DNA of 64,000 nt from Streptococcus sp. HF-1907 (GTDB lineage Bacteria > Bacillota > Bacilli > Lactobacillales > Streptococcaceae): positions 326,149 to 390,148 of the forward strand of contig NZ_JADNQT010000001.1 of NCBI RefSeq assembly GCF_015594605.1. Reading direction: 5' to 3'. The notes below the pieces were generated by a model. It made no database searches. It had not been told where the DNA came from and worked only from the letters and a program-made list of their open reading frames with translations. Both the position numbers and the translations under genes were made by a program. This document shows, in pieces, positions 26,865 to 36,890 of this stretch; position 1 is the first letter of the stretch, and each line of letters starts with the position of its first letter.

Positions 26865-28061
26865 TTAAGCTTCGATTTCTGAAACGATACCTGAACCAAC
26901 AGTACGTCCACCTTCACGGATAGAGAAAGTAGTACCTTGTTCAACGGCGATTGGGTGGATCAATTCAACGTCGATAGTAACGTTATCACCAGGCATAACC
27001 ATTTCAGTACCTGCTGGCAATTCGATTGAACCAGTTACGTCAGTTGTACGGAAGTAGAACTGTGGACGGTAGTTGTTGAAGAATGGAGTGTGACGTCCAC
27101 CTTCTTCTTTAGAAAGGATGTAAACTTCACCTTTGAATTTAGTGTGTGGGTGGATTGAACCTGGTTTAGCAAGAACTTGACCACGTTCGATTTCATCACG
27201 TTGGATACCACGAAGAAGAACACCAACGTTATCCCCTGCAAGACCTTCATCAAGTTGTTTACGGAACATTTCAACACCAGTAACAACTGCTTTTTGAATT
27301 TTGTCTTTGATACCAACGATTTCAACTTCATCGTTGACACGGATAGTACCACGGTCAATACGTCCTGATGCTACAGTACCACGACCAGTGATTGAGAATA
27401 CATCTTCGACTGGAAGAAGCAATGGTTTGTCAGTATCACGTTCTGGTTCTGGAATGTATTCATCAACAGTATCCATCAATTCCATGATGATATCTTCATA
27501 TTTAGTGTCACCTTCAAGGGCTTTAAGAGCTGAACCTTGGATAACTGGAAGATCGTCACCTGGAAAATCGTATTCTGAAAGAAGGTCACGGATTTCCATT
27601 TCAACCAATTCAAGCAATTCTTCATCGTCAACCAAGTCAACTTTGTTCATGAAGACGATAAGGTGTTTAACACCAACTTGACGTGAAAGAAGGATGTGTT
27701 CACGAGTTTGTGGCATTGGTCCATCAGTAGAAGCTACTACAAGGATAGCTCCGTCCATTTGGGCAGCACCAGTGATCATGTTTTTAACGTAGTCCGCGTG
27801 TCCTGGAGCGTCGATGTGAGCATAGTGACGTTTAGCAGTCTCGTACTCAACGTGTGCAGTGTTGATTGTGATACCGCGTTCGCGTTCTTCAGGAGCAGCA
27901 TCGATTGAAGCGTAGTCTTTAGGTTGGTTAACTGCTGAAGGCAAACGACGTGCCAATACAGTTGTGATAGCTGCAGTCAAAGTAGTTTTACCATGGTCAA
28001 CGTGTCCAATTGTACCAATGTTAACGTGTGGTTTACTACGATCGTATTTTTCTTTTGCCAT
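26865..28061 (-). CDS. tuf: Elongation factor Tu
   Basis: EF-Tu delivers aminoacyl-tRNA to the ribosome. The 398-aa GTPase has G1 [10 protein letters not shown]2 region [10 protein letters not shown]3 DAPGHADY, G4 NKVD and G5 SALKAL, followed by the two beta-barrel domains. The promoter lies near 28125-28152 (TTGCAA, 16-nt spacer, TAAAAT), giving a leader of about 60 nt with GGAGG before the ATG. Confidence 0.98.
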   Translation of the reverse strand: MAKEKYDRSKPHVNIGTIGHVDHGKTTLTAAITTVLARRLPSAVNQPKDYASIDAAPEERERGITINTAHVEYETAKRHYAHIDAPGHADYVKNMITGAAQMDGAILVVASTDGPMPQTREHILLSRQVGVKHLIVFMNKVDLVDDEELLELVEMEIRDLLSEYDFPGDDLPVIQGSALKALEGDTKYEDIIMELMDTVDEYIPEPERDTDKPLLLPVEDVFSITGRGTVASGRIDRGTIRVNDEVEIVGIKDKIQKAVVTGVEMFRKQLDEGLAGDNVGVLLRGIQRDEIERGQVLAKPGSIHPHTKFKGEVYILSKEEGGRHTPFFNNYRPQFYFRTTDVTGSIELPAGTEMVMPGDNVTIDVELIHPIAVEQGTTFSIREGGRTVGSGIVSEIEA

Positions 28062-28218
28062 TTAGGAAAAGCCTCCAATAAAATATATTTTATAGATAGA
28101 CGGTAGGCAATACAGTCTAACTTTACTTTACTATTTTAACAAATTATATTAAAATTGCAAGAGTTTACTTTGCTTTTTACAAATTTTAGACTCTTCCTAT
28201 CTCTTCAACATGGTCTAT

Positions 28219-29214
28219 TTATTGCTTTTCTAGCTGATAATATGGCTGATTAGGTATAGTCATGCCTATCGAAGATGCATAAATCCAAGTTTTGCTATTT
28301 AGTTGCTCAAAATTCTCAGCCTTTCCTGTCAAGATAACACCTGAGAACTTCAGCCTGTCTACGTCTGATGACTTGCTCATGTCAATTTTACGAAAAGTTT
28401 TTAGGTAGCGTGTAATGTCATCTGATGGAGCAACATTATTGTAGGTTGATTTTCCTTTATTATTTTTTTGATATGCTTTCAACTGACTCAAAAAATTTCT
28501 GCTGTCTATTGGACTACCTTTACTAGACTGACTGAGACTTTCAGCACTAGCGCCGAATAAGTCACTTTCATGCCATACACTTGAATCACCAGTTGATGTC
28601 GTGCCAATCCAGTACCAATTTGTCTTTAGATTACTAGGTAGCATCTGCTTGATGTCTTTTAATTGATAAGGTTTATCAAAAGTGATAGCCATCTCAACCA
28701 GTTGGTTTGGCATATTCTTGACAAGAGCCAATTCTCGCCTTGATTTTGCTACAGTGGTACTTTTACTTGATTTGGCTCTGCGATTGTAAAATTGTGGAAT
28801 CTTTTGATTTTCTTTCAAATTATAGCGGGTACCATTTGCAGCGTACTTACCCGGATCGTGGTCAAAAATAAGACCTGATGTTTGACCTAAAATATTGAAA
28901 GATACGCTATTTTCAGAATATCCTACTTCTACTCCATCAATATTTTTTGCCTGACGCCATTTGATACCTCCATGAAACATATCACCGCCATCGGCTGACC
29001 AAGTATAGGTTGAAATATTGGGATAGGCTACATTCTCCGTTAACTCTATTTGGTGAACAATTTCCCAGGCTTGTTGGCTAATTAATCGTCCTGTTAGCAT
29101 ACGGGTACCAACATAACTTATTCCTAAAATTAAGAGCGTCAATAAGATTGTTTTAACTCGATTCTTCCATTTACTTCGCTTAGCGATGGTTTTAAAATCA
29201 TTTGAAGTCTTCAT
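28219..29214 (-). CDS. Membrane-bound anti-sigma factor
   Basis: A 331-aa protein with a ~24-residue basic cytosolic N-terminus (MKTSNDFKTIAKRSKWKNRV), one membrane helix (TILLTLLILGISYVGTRML) and a large extracellular region. The layout matches anti-sigma factors with Sigma_reg_N and Sigma_reg_C domains, relatives of the Bacillus SigM regulators. The cytosolic segment would hold the sigma factor, and the outer domain (about 170-331) may sense envelope or cargo signals. Its ATG overlaps the upstream sigma gene by 17 nt, so the two are coupled. The signal sensed and the release mechanism are unknown. Confidence 0.7.
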   Translation of the reverse strand: MKTSNDFKTIAKRSKWKNRVKTILLTLLILGISYVGTRMLTGRLISQQAWEIVHQIELTENVAYPNISTYTWSADGGDMFHGGIKWRQAKNIDGVEVGYSENSVSFNILGQTSGLIFDHDPGKYAANGTRYNLKENQKIPQFYNRRAKSSKSTTVAKSRRELALVKNMPNQLVEMAITFDKPYQLKDIKQMLPSNLKTNWYWIGTTSTGDSSVWHESDLFGASAESLSQSSKGSPIDSRNFLSQLKAYQKNNKGKSTYNNVAPSDDITRYLKTFRKIDMSKSSDVDRLKFSGVILTGKAENFEQLNSKTWIYASSIGMTIPNQPYYQLEKQ

Positions 29215-29701
29215 AAGAGTAGCCCTCCTTTTCTAATTCACGTCGTAATTGATGACGCCCTCGCATGAGGGTGACTTTAACACCAGCCACCGACTTTCCT
29301 AGTAGATTAGCAATCTCTTTAATTGTCAGCTGTTGAAAATAGAATAAATCCAAGGCGAGTCGGTAGTCCTTCTTTAATTGATGGATTGCGTCATAAAGTG
29401 GCTGATAGTCTGGTTTAGTTATTTCGATAACTTCTTCTTTTTTGAAAAATTCTCTCTGTAAAATTTCAGAATAGAGCCTGTCGCGGCGATAAGTATCAAT
29501 ATATTTCCTGATGGCAACGCGGTACATCCAAGCCCTTATTTTATCTTTTGACAAAATCGGATGGGTTTCTAGCATTTTGACTAGAACATCTTGGCTGATA
29601 TCTTTTGCGGTCTCGTTAGCCACTCCTGATTTTTGTAAATAATAAACTATTTCTTGCGCATATCCTATCAATTCTTTTTCATAATCATCCAGTTTAATCA
29701 G
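29198..29701 (-). CDS. ECF-type RNA polymerase sigma factor
   Basis: A 167-aa sigma-70-family protein with region 2 (about 10-70: AKDISQDVLVKMLETHP, RAWMYRVAIRKYID) and region 4 (about 105-160: LFYFQQLTIKEIANLLGKSV, VKVTLMRGRHQLRR). Region 3 is absent, which defines the ECF group. The open frame begins at TTG 29764, but that lies upstream of its own predicted promoter. After the ribosome site (GAAGAGGGGG) there is no in-frame ATG; the best-spaced codon is CTG 29701, giving (M)IKLDDYEKEL. GTG 29707 is the alternative. ECF sigma factors are uncommon in streptococci. The co-transcribed anti-sigma gene controls it. Confidence 0.75.
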   Translation of the reverse strand: MIKLDDYEKELIGYAQEIVYYLQKSGVANETAKDISQDVLVKMLETHPILSKDKIRAWMYRVAIRKYIDTYRRDRLYSEILQREFFKKEEVIEITKPDYQPLYDAIHQLKKDYRLALDLFYFQQLTIKEIANLLGKSVAGVKVTLMRGRHQLRRELEKEGYSYEDFK

Positions 29702-29724
29702 CCTCACCCCCTCTTCATTAGTAT

Positions 29725-29749
29725 AACGAATACGCAGACAAAAGGTTAC
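29725..29749 (-). promoter_or_regulatory. ECF-like, probably self-recognised promoter
   Basis: GTAAC (29749-29745), a 16-nt spacer and CGTT (29728-29725) resemble the bipartite promoters of Bacillus SigM/SigW-type ECF factors (AAC motif and CGT motif). It lies directly upstream of the sigma gene, suggesting positive autoregulation. Confidence 0.45.
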
Positions 29750-29750
29750 A

Positions 29751-29778
29751 AAAAAACTAGGCAAAGCACCTAGTTTTT
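29751..29778 (-). terminator. ftsW terminator
   Basis: AAACTAGG/CCTAGTTT with a 7-nt loop and T7, immediately upstream of the ECF promoter. Confidence 0.82.
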
Positions 29779-29782
29779 GAGA

Positions 29783-31051
29783 TTATTGAAAATCGTTAAT
29801 GTTAACCACTTTTTCATTTTGAACAGTCTGCTCATAGACTTCTTCAGCCTCTTGTAAAATGGCTGAGCGTTTTTCATTAGCAGAAATGTTAAGAACAAAA
29901 CCGATGGCAACCGAAAGAATCAGTAAACTATTCCCTCCTTGAGATAAGAAGGGAAAGGTAACTCCAGTTGATGGAATCAATCCTGAAATACCACCAATAT
30001 TTACGAATACTTGGATGAGCAACATTCCGCCAATTCCCAAAGCTATCATTGAATTAAAGGGGTCTTTTGCCTTAATACCGACATACATGATACGAAGAAT
30101 TAGGAAGAATACCAAGGCCAAAATAAATCCTGCACCAATGACACCAAGTTCTTCTATGACAATTGAAAAAACGAAGTCTGTTGTTGCCTCTGGTAGGTAG
30201 CCTCTTTTTTCAATCGAATTTCCCAATCCTAAGCCAAACCACCCACCATTGCTCATAGCGTAATAAGAATTGGCTAATTGGTGACCTGAATCTGTCAAAT
30301 CTTTGAAGGGATTAAAGTAGGCGCTGAAACGTTTAGCGACATAACCAAAAACTGGAACCTTGCTGACAGTCTCAATACCAATCAAATAAATAGAACCTAG
30401 AAGCAAGCTAGACCCAGCAACAATAAGCCCTAAAATAGATGAAAACCACCTGTAACCAATACCACTCACACTATACATAATAATAGCTGTCAAAACAATG
30501 ATAGTCGCATTTCCCAAGTCAGGCTGAGCTGCTACAAGACCAACCATAACCAGAGCATACACGCGCCAGTCTTTCAAGTCACTCCACTTGCGTGGGTACC
30601 ATTTTCGTTTAGTCAAAGCCTGATAATCATAGGTTGCAATCAATTGCTGACGCCGAGCGAAGGTATAAGCTAAAAACCAAACAATAATAATCTTCAGATA
30701 TTCGGCAGGCTGAAAACTAACGGGCCCCACAACAATCCAACCATGTGCACCATTAACACGCTGAGTAAAGAATCGTGCTATCAACAGCAACAGAATCTCA
30801 ACTAACATAACAACGGTCAAGACTCGGGAATTTTTTAAGAAATTCAACCTCAGCCTATAAATGAAAGTAATGGACATCAAACTAACAATCCAAAAAACAC
30901 CTTGGTTGATAACCGACTTAAAAGGGTTCAAACCGCTCTGAATTAGACTCGTGCTAGTTGTTGAATAGATGACAATAAGACCAAGAGCCGACAAAATCAA
31001 ATAAGGTATCAAAATCGTGTAATTTAAAAGATGCCTCTTATCAATTTTCAT
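29783..31051 (-). CDS. ftsW: SEDS-family cell division glycosyltransferase FtsW
   Basis: FtsW polymerises septal glycan with a class B PBP. The 422-aa protein has about ten membrane helices and SEDS signatures: FQPAEYLKI, QPDLGNATI, the catalytic Asp region NGGWFGLGLGNSIEKRGYLPEATTDF (read as separate blocks), and FPFLSQGGNSLL. RodA relatives are close, but the position beside ppc and the cytosolic C-terminal tail fit streptococcal FtsW. It is a single-gene unit with its own terminator. Confidence 0.88.
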   Translation of the reverse strand: MKIDKRHLLNYTILIPYLILSALGLIVIYSTTSTSLIQSGLNPFKSVINQGVFWIVSLMSITFIYRLRLNFLKNSRVLTVVMLVEILLLLIARFFTQRVNGAHGWIVVGPVSFQPAEYLKIIIVWFLAYTFARRQQLIATYDYQALTKRKWYPRKWSDLKDWRVYALVMVGLVAAQPDLGNATIIVLTAIIMYSVSGIGYRWFSSILGLIVAGSSLLLGSIYLIGIETVSKVPVFGYVAKRFSAYFNPFKDLTDSGHQLANSYYAMSNGGWFGLGLGNSIEKRGYLPEATTDFVFSIVIEELGVIGAGFILALVFFLILRIMYVGIKAKDPFNSMIALGIGGMLLIQVFVNIGGISGLIPSTGVTFPFLSQGGNSLLILSVAIGFVLNISANEKRSAILQEAEEVYEQTVQNEKVVNINDFQ

Positions 31052-31158
31052 AATAATTTCTACTTTCTATCCTTACGAAACAATCAATTAGCATTATATC
31101 ATCTTTCTAAAGCAATGTAAAAGAATGGCTGGCGCTTAGTTGCCAAAATAGGTAAAAA

Positions 31159-31186
31159 ATGAAGCCGAGACAGCTCGACTTCATTA
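31159..31186 (-). terminator. ppc terminator
   Basis: ATGAAGTCGAG pairs with CTCGGCTTCAT around 4 nt and is followed by TTTTTTA. Confidence 0.88.
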
Positions 31187-31192
31187 AATTTA

Positions 31193-34003
31193 TCAGCCTG
31201 AATTACGCAAGCCTGTTGCAATTCCGTTGATGGTGATATGAATCAGTTTTTCATAATCCTCATCAAGTTGATTATTGCGCAAACGTTTAATCAATTCAAT
31301 TTGAACATAGTTCAAAACATTAAAGTAAGGCAAACGGTAGTCAAGACTGGCACGAAGGGTTGGACTTTCTTCCAACAAGTCTTCGTGTTGCTCAATAGCT
31401 AGAATAACTTCTTTAGTAAGTTGCCATTCATTCAAAATATGGTTGAAGACATCTCTGACTTCTTCTTTCTTTGCTAACTGTGCATATTGTAGAGCAATGT
31501 TCATGTTTGATTTTGACAAAACCATGTCGACATTGGACAGTAGAGAAGTGAAGAATGGCCATGTTTGATACATGTGTTGGAGTTTAGCTAAATTCCCCTC
31601 TTCCTTATCGATGAAGTGTTTAAAAGCAGAGCCAACACCATACCATCCTGGGAACATGACACGACTTTGTGACCATGAGAATACCCAAGGAATAGCACGA
31701 AGACCCGAAATTTCAGTGATGGTCTTACGAGCAGCTGGACGAGACCCAATGTTAAGACTTGAGACTTCCTTAATTGGACTTGCTTCAAAGAAATAATCAT
31801 AGAAATAAGGATTTCCAAATACAAGATCACGATAGATAACATTACTATCAGCAACGATACCATCCATAGCTTCGCGGAAGCCATCAATTTCGTTAGGGTC
31901 AGTCAATTGATTGGTCACCATGCGGTTAGCAGAAGCTGAAATCAACATTTCCAAATTGTAGTAAGCAGCGTCCTTATTACCATATTTATTTTCAATAATT
32001 TCGCCTTGCTCTGTCAAGCGGATGCGATCTTTGATAGAACCGAATGGTTGCGAAGTGATAGCTTCGTATGATGGACCGCCACCACGACCAACAGTACCGC
32101 CACGACCGTGGAAGAAGGTGATTTTAACACCATGGTCTTCACCGATTTGAGTCAATTCGTTTTGAGCTTTATAAAGGCTCCAACCTGATGAAAGGTAACC
32201 GCCGTCTTTGTTACTATCAGAGTAACCTAGCATGATTTCTTGGTAATTTCCTTTAGAAGCAATCCATTTTTGAACGAGGTCATATTCCAAATATTGAGTC
32301 ATAATAGCCCGGGAATTTTCCAAGTCTTCGATGGTTTCAAATAGAGGAACAACCTGAACACGAGCTGTTTCAGTATCAACTAAACCAACTTCTTTAAGCA
32401 TGATAGCCAATTCAAACATATCTGACACGCTCTCAGTGTGCGAGATGATATGTTGCTTGATGACTTCTTCACCGAGTTGGTCCTTCAATTCACGTGCTAC
32501 TTTGAAAATGGCTAATTCTTTTTGGAGTAATTCAGATTTTTCAGCGTGAGTTGAAGATAGGGTTCTTGGATCTTCCAATAATTCTTTCAAGAGAACTTGA
32601 CATTTTTCATCTTCAGAAAGGGAACTGTAATCGTCAACAATGTTAGCGGATTTTAAGAGTTCGGCTACACATGCTTCGTGAACACTTGAATCCTGACGCA
32701 TGTCGATACTTGCAAGGTAGAAACCAAAGACATCAACAGCTTGTAATAATTCGTTAAAATCTCCTGTTAGTAAGACTTCTTCACCGTTTGCAAGAAGAGA
32801 ATCTTTGATGATTTCCAAGTCAGCTTTAAACTCAGCAGCTGTCCTGTAGCTTGGCAATTCCTCAGTCTGAATCTCTGAAACAGCCTGTGATAAATGCGTT
32901 TTAACATACTGACCAACAACCGTTGAGCCCGTTTGGCGACCTAAAAAGGCATTACCCTCAACAAGTGATCGATTTTGCTTTCCAAGTCGCAGATTAAGAA
33001 GGGTTTGAACTAATTTTGATTGAACATAATTAAAAGCTTTTCGATATGGCTCATTTTCACGATAAATTGAGGTATCGCCAGATAGGCTAGCTAGACGCTC
33101 AACTTCTGGACTTGTCTGCGTCAAGGTAGTTGACAACGAGAAAGTACGGTATAAGCCATTTAATTTTTCAATATAATAATTGATAATGACTTCATTTTGA
33201 ACCATAGCTGACAAACGGAGGGTTTCTGCTGTTACGTATGGGTTACCATCACGGTCACCACCAATCCACATTCCCATAGTGATAGGTTTGGGGTTTTCAA
33301 GTTGAAGACCTTTTTGCGCCGCCAACTTTTTGTACTCCATAGTCAATTTTGTGATTGCCTTAATCAAGGAACGGTTATAGTATTCCATGACGTTGGTAAT
33401 CTCATTTTTAACTTTTAATTTTTTCTCGCGGATGGTATCTGTTTGCATGATGATTTCAATGTAACGACGAAGGTCAGCCATCCATTTTTCTTCATTAACA
33501 GTACCTACCTTGACATCACGGTACTTACGCAATAAATCGTGAATCTTAGTGGTCAACTCCAAGACTGTTTTACGTTGTACTTGGGTCGGATGGGCTGTCA
33601 GAACTGGCACCACATTAACGTTTTCCAAGATTTCTTTAGCCTTATCACTGTCAGCAACCATATCAATCGTTGATGACAATTTACCGAGATAATCTGTCTT
33701 GGTATTATTTTTGTAGTTGATCTCATAGGCTAAGTCAACGTCTTCTGAAATGTTAATCAACAATGGTAAGATTGAAAAGTAACGAGACACAATGACCATT
33801 TCATCATTAGTCAGTGTCGCAATAACTTTTTCTAGTTCCTTATACTGATTACTCGCTGACAAATCGACTAATTTTTCGATTTTCTGGAAAGCTTCCTGGC
33901 CAACCATTTTGCGTGTGGTTTCTTCTAATAATTCTTTTAGAATTCCAACTTCTTCTGTAACAATAGCGTCGTTATGACTACTTTCAAGTTTCCCAATTGT
34001 CAC
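31193..34003 (-). CDS. ppc: Phosphoenolpyruvate carboxylase
   Basis: PEPC makes oxaloacetate from PEP and bicarbonate, supplying aspartate in organisms with an incomplete TCA cycle. The 936-aa enzyme has the catalytic motifs VLTAHPTQ (His), [20 protein letters not shown] and the glycine-rich loop [14 protein letters not shown]. The C-terminus [10 protein letters not shown] is the conserved end. The frame opens at 34024, but GTG 34003 ([12 protein letters not shown]) has AGGAGAGG well placed, so it is chosen. The promoter is TTTACT, a 17-nt spacer and TATGAT. Confidence 0.95.
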   Translation of the reverse strand: MTIGKLESSHNDAIVTEEVGILKELLEETTRKMVGQEAFQKIEKLVDLSASNQYKELEKVIATLTNDEMVIVSRYFSILPLLINISEDVDLAYEINYKNNTKTDYLGKLSSTIDMVADSDKAKEILENVNVVPVLTAHPTQVQRKTVLELTTKIHDLLRKYRDVKVGTVNEEKWMADLRRYIEIIMQTDTIREKKLKVKNEITNVMEYYNRSLIKAITKLTMEYKKLAAQKGLQLENPKPITMGMWIGGDRDGNPYVTAETLRLSAMVQNEVIINYYIEKLNGLYRTFSLSTTLTQTSPEVERLASLSGDTSIYRENEPYRKAFNYVQSKLVQTLLNLRLGKQNRSLVEGNAFLGRQTGSTVVGQYVKTHLSQAVSEIQTEELPSYRTAAEFKADLEIIKDSLLANGEEVLLTGDFNELLQAVDVFGFYLASIDMRQDSSVHEACVAELLKSANIVDDYSSLSEDEKCQVLLKELLEDPRTLSSTHAEKSELLQKELAIFKVARELKDQLGEEVIKQHIISHTESVSDMFELAIMLKEVGLVDTETARVQVVPLFETIEDLENSRAIMTQYLEYDLVQKWIASKGNYQEIMLGYSDSNKDGGYLSSGWSLYKAQNELTQIGEDHGVKITFFHGRGGTVGRGGGPSYEAITSQPFGSIKDRIRLTEQGEIIENKYGNKDAAYYNLEMLISASANRMVTNQLTDPNEIDGFREAMDGIVADSNVIYRDLVFGNPYFYDYFFEASPIKEVSSLNIGSRPAARKTITEISGLRAIPWVFSWSQSRVMFPGWYGVGSAFKHFIDKEEGNLAKLQHMYQTWPFFTSLLSNVDMVLSKSNMNIALQYAQLAKKEEVRDVFNHILNEWQLTKEVILAIEQHEDLLEESPTLRASLDYRLPYFNVLNYVQIELIKRLRNNQLDEDYEKLIHITINGIATGLRNSG

Positions 34004-34159
34004 ATGTTCACTTCCTCTCCTCAAGTATTACTTAATATCATACCACTTTTTATCTAAAAGTAAATATAATTGTCAATTATCGTAGGAATTTTCTGACTTT
34101 TGTTCGTCTTTTTCCCATTTTCTGTTTGAAAACCTTTTCGAATTTCTTCATTTTCTGCT

Positions 34160-34168
34160 ATACTACTA
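34160..34168 (+). promoter_or_regulatory. Extended -10 promoter of pepF
   Basis: TGCTATACT upstream of pepF is an extended -10 element. It is followed by a leader of normal length and an AAGGAGAC ribosome site. Confidence 0.5.
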
Positions 34169-34195
34169 AGAGTAACTAATTCAAGGAGACTATTT

Positions 34196-35995
34196 ATGGA
34201 ACTTAAACACCGTTCAGAATTTCCCGAAAACGAACTTTGGGATTTAACTGCTCTTTATAAAGACCGTCAGGATTTTCTTTTAGCTATCGAAAAGGCCTTA
34301 GCCGATATTGACACTTTCAAGCGTAACTATGAAAATAAGCTTCGTACAACAGAGGATTTCACGGCTGCCCTCATGGAAATTGAACAGATTTACATTCAAA
34401 TGAGCCACATTGGCACTTATGCTTTTATGCCTCAAACCTCTGATTTTTCGAGTGAGGAATTTGCGCAAATTGCGCAAGCTGGCGCTGACTTCGAAACAAA
34501 GGCTGGGGTAGCCCTTTCATTCTTTGACACGGCACTTGCAAGTGCAGACACTGCTGTTTTAAATGAGCTAGAAAGAAATCCCTACTTCAGCGCAGCCATT
34601 CGTCAGGCTAAAATCCAAAAAGAACACTTGCTCAGTCCTGAAGTGGAAAAGGCTCTTACAAATCTCAACGAAGTGCTCGGGGCACCTTACGATATCTACA
34701 CTAAGATGCGCGCTGGCGATTTTGAGATGGACGACTTTGAGGTGGATGGCAAGGTCTACAAAAATAGCTTTGTAACCTATGAAAATTTCTTCCAAAACCA
34801 TGAAAATTCAGAGATTCGTGAAAAATCTTTCCGTTCTTTTTCAAAAGGACTTCGTCAACATCAAAATGCTGCTGCCGCTGCTTACCTAGCTAAAGTCAAA
34901 TCTGAAAAATTGATTGCGGACATGCGTGGCTATGATTCTGTTTTTGATTACCTATTGGCTGACCAAGAGGTGGACCGTGCCATGTTTGACCGTCAAATTG
35001 ACCTCATCATGAATGACTTTGGTCCTGTGGCGCAGAAATTCCTCAAACACGTGGCACAAGTCAATGGTCTTGAAAAAATGACCTTTGCCGATTGGAAATT
35101 AGATATTGATAATGACCTCAATCCTGAAATTTCCATCGACGACGCTTATGATTTAGTCATGAAATCCGTTGCGCCACTTGGTCAAGAATACGCTCAGGAA
35201 GTGGAACGTTATCAGACAGAGCGTTGGGTAGACTTCGCTGCCAATGCTAACAAAGATTCAGGTGGTTATGCTGCCAACCCTTACAAGGTGCACCCTTATG
35301 TTCTCATGAGCTGGACTGGTCGTATGAGTGATGTTTATACCCTAATCCACGAAATTGGACACTCTGGTCAGTTCATTTTCTCTGATAACCATCAAAGTTA
35401 TTTCAACACACACATGTCAACTTATTATGTTGAAGCTCCTTCGACCTTTAATGAATTACTCCTCAGTGACTACTTGGAGCATCAATTTGACAGCCCTCGT
35501 CAAAAACGCTTCGCACTTGCCCATCGTTTGACAGACACTTACTTCCACAATTTTATCACGCACTTACTTGAAGCTGCCTTCCAGCGCAAAGTTTACAGCC
35601 TTATTGAGGAAGGTGGAACTTTCGGTACCGAACAACTCAACACCATTATGAAAGAAGTTCTGACTCAATTCTGGGGTGACGCCGTAGAAATTGATGACGA
35701 TGCAGCCCTCACTTGGATGCGTCAAGCTCACTACTACATGGGACTTTACAGCTACACTTATTCTGCTGGCTTGGTCATCTCGACCGCCGGCTACCTCAAT
35801 CTCAAGAACAATCCGAATGGTGCTAGCGATTGGCTGGAATTCCTCAAATCAGGTGGAAGCCGTACACCACTTGACACTGCTCTCCTGATTGGCGCCGACA
35901 TTTCAACAGACAAACCGCTCCGCGACACCATTACTTTCTTGTCCGATACTGTGGACCAAATCATCGCTTATTCAAAGGAGATTGACCATGACTAG
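34196..35995 (+). CDS. pepF: Oligoendopeptidase F (M3B metallopeptidase)
   Basis: PepF cuts peptides of roughly 7-17 residues in the cytoplasm and helps recycle or mature peptides. The 599-aa protein has the zinc motif HEIGHSGQF near residue 385, with the third ligand Glu in YVEAPSTFNELL about 25 residues on. That matches the M3 spacing and length. ATG 34196 follows CAAGGAGAC. The gpo start codon overlaps its end by 8 nt, so both are on one transcript. Confidence 0.93.
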   Translation: MELKHRSEFPENELWDLTALYKDRQDFLLAIEKALADIDTFKRNYENKLRTTEDFTAALMEIEQIYIQMSHIGTYAFMPQTSDFSSEEFAQIAQAGADFETKAGVALSFFDTALASADTAVLNELERNPYFSAAIRQAKIQKEHLLSPEVEKALTNLNEVLGAPYDIYTKMRAGDFEMDDFEVDGKVYKNSFVTYENFFQNHENSEIREKSFRSFSKGLRQHQNAAAAAYLAKVKSEKLIADMRGYDSVFDYLLADQEVDRAMFDRQIDLIMNDFGPVAQKFLKHVAQVNGLEKMTFADWKLDIDNDLNPEISIDDAYDLVMKSVAPLGQEYAQEVERYQTERWVDFAANANKDSGGYAANPYKVHPYVLMSWTGRMSDVYTLIHEIGHSGQFIFSDNHQSYFNTHMSTYYVEAPSTFNELLLSDYLEHQFDSPRQKRFALAHRLTDTYFHNFITHLLEAAFQRKVYSLIEEGGTFGTEQLNTIMKEVLTQFWGDAVEIDDDAALTWMRQAHYYMGLYSYTYSAGLVISTAGYLNLKNNPNGASDWLEFLKSGGSRTPLDTALLIGADISTDKPLRDTITFLSDTVDQIIAYSKEIDHD

Positions 35996-36464
35996 TCTTT
36001 TCGATTTTATTGTTAAAGGGCAGGATGGCAATGAGATCGCGCTAGCTGATTACAAGGGAAAAGTCACTCTTGTCGTCAACACTGCCACAGGTTGTGGATT
36101 GACACCACAATACGAAGGTCTCCAAAAACTATACGACGACTACCGCCAATACGGCTTTGAAATTTTGGATTTTCCCTGCAATCAATTTGCTGGGCAAGCA
36201 CCAGGAACTGCTGAGGAAATCAATAACTTTTGCAGTCTAAATTACCAAACAAGCTTCCCACGTTTTGCCAAAATCAAAGTTAACGGAAAAGAAGCTGACC
36301 CGCTCTATGTCTGGCTAAAGGACCAAGCTTCTGGTCCACTCGGTAAACGTATTGAATGGAACTTTGCTAAATTTCTAATTGACCGAGAGGGCAATGTTGT
36401 CAAACGCTTTTCATCTAAGACAGAACCAAGAAAAATTGAAGAAGCTATCAAGAAGTTTCTTTAA
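35988..36464 (+). CDS. gpo: Glutathione peroxidase-family thiol peroxidase
   Basis: A 158-aa peroxidase reducing hydroperoxides with glutathione or thioredoxin. The catalytic tetrad is visible: Cys in NTATGCGLTPQY, Gln in FPCNQFAGQAPG, Trp-Asn in WNFAKFLIDREG. The active residue is ordinary Cys, not selenocysteine, and a resolving Cys may be the one in FPCNQF. ATG 35988 is chosen, although the frame opens earlier, because AAAGGAG lies 7 nt before it and it overlaps pepF. It ends in a strong terminator. Confidence 0.92.
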   Translation: MTSLFDFIVKGQDGNEIALADYKGKVTLVVNTATGCGLTPQYEGLQKLYDDYRQYGFEILDFPCNQFAGQAPGTAEEINNFCSLNYQTSFPRFAKIKVNGKEADPLYVWLKDQASGPLGKRIEWNFAKFLIDREGNVVKRFSSKTEPRKIEEAIKKFL

Positions 36465-36467
36465 GAT

Positions 36468-36499
36468 AATAAGAGATGCCCACTCGAGCATCTCTTATT
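36468..36499. terminator. Bidirectional terminator
   Basis: AATAAGAGATGC pairs with GCATCTCTTATT around an 8-nt loop, between the converging gpo and DUF4430 genes. Confidence 0.88.
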
Positions 36500-36503
36500 T
36501 AGA

Positions 36504-36890
36504 TTATTGTTTATAAACTTCTTGGTAAAATTCAACCTTATCGCCGTTTTTGACTTTGATTTTGTCCGCAGCTTTTGGTGCCATTTTGCCGTTAACTTTG
36601 AACATCCAATATTTACCGGCTTTTTCGTCTTGGCTGATGCCGTCGATTGAGGTGATGAAACCATCTTTTTCAACAACCTTATAGTTGTCCTTGAGAACAT
36701 CCATGACCGTGTCACCTTTGTCCGCAGTCACTTTTTCATCAATCGTATTCGTATCTTCTTTAACGACGAGTTGGATTTTTAGGCTTTCAGCCGATGAGCT
36801 GGCGCTTGTCTTTGTAGCACCGCTATTGCCGCAGGCGACCAAAACAAGGGACATGAGTCCGACCAGCAGCAGATTAAAAACTTTTTTCAT
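36504..36890 (-). CDS. DUF4430 lipoprotein
   Basis: A 128-aa lipoprotein with signal peptide and lipobox LVAC (Cys near 20). A DUF4430 domain follows (about 38-126). DUF4430 resembles the C-terminal ligand-binding domain of transcobalamin and intrinsic factor. It overlaps the ECF S-component gene by 17 nt, and such pairs are seen in several Firmicutes. A cobamide-related ligand is suggested by the fold likeness only and is not shown by the sequence. Confidence 0.78.
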   Translation of the reverse strand: MKKVFNLLLVGLMSLVLVACGNSGATKTSASSSAESLKIQLVVKEDTNTIDEKVTADKGDTVMDVLKDNYKVVEKDGFITSIDGISQDEKAGKYWMFKVNGKMAPKAADKIKVKNGDKVEFYQEVYKQ

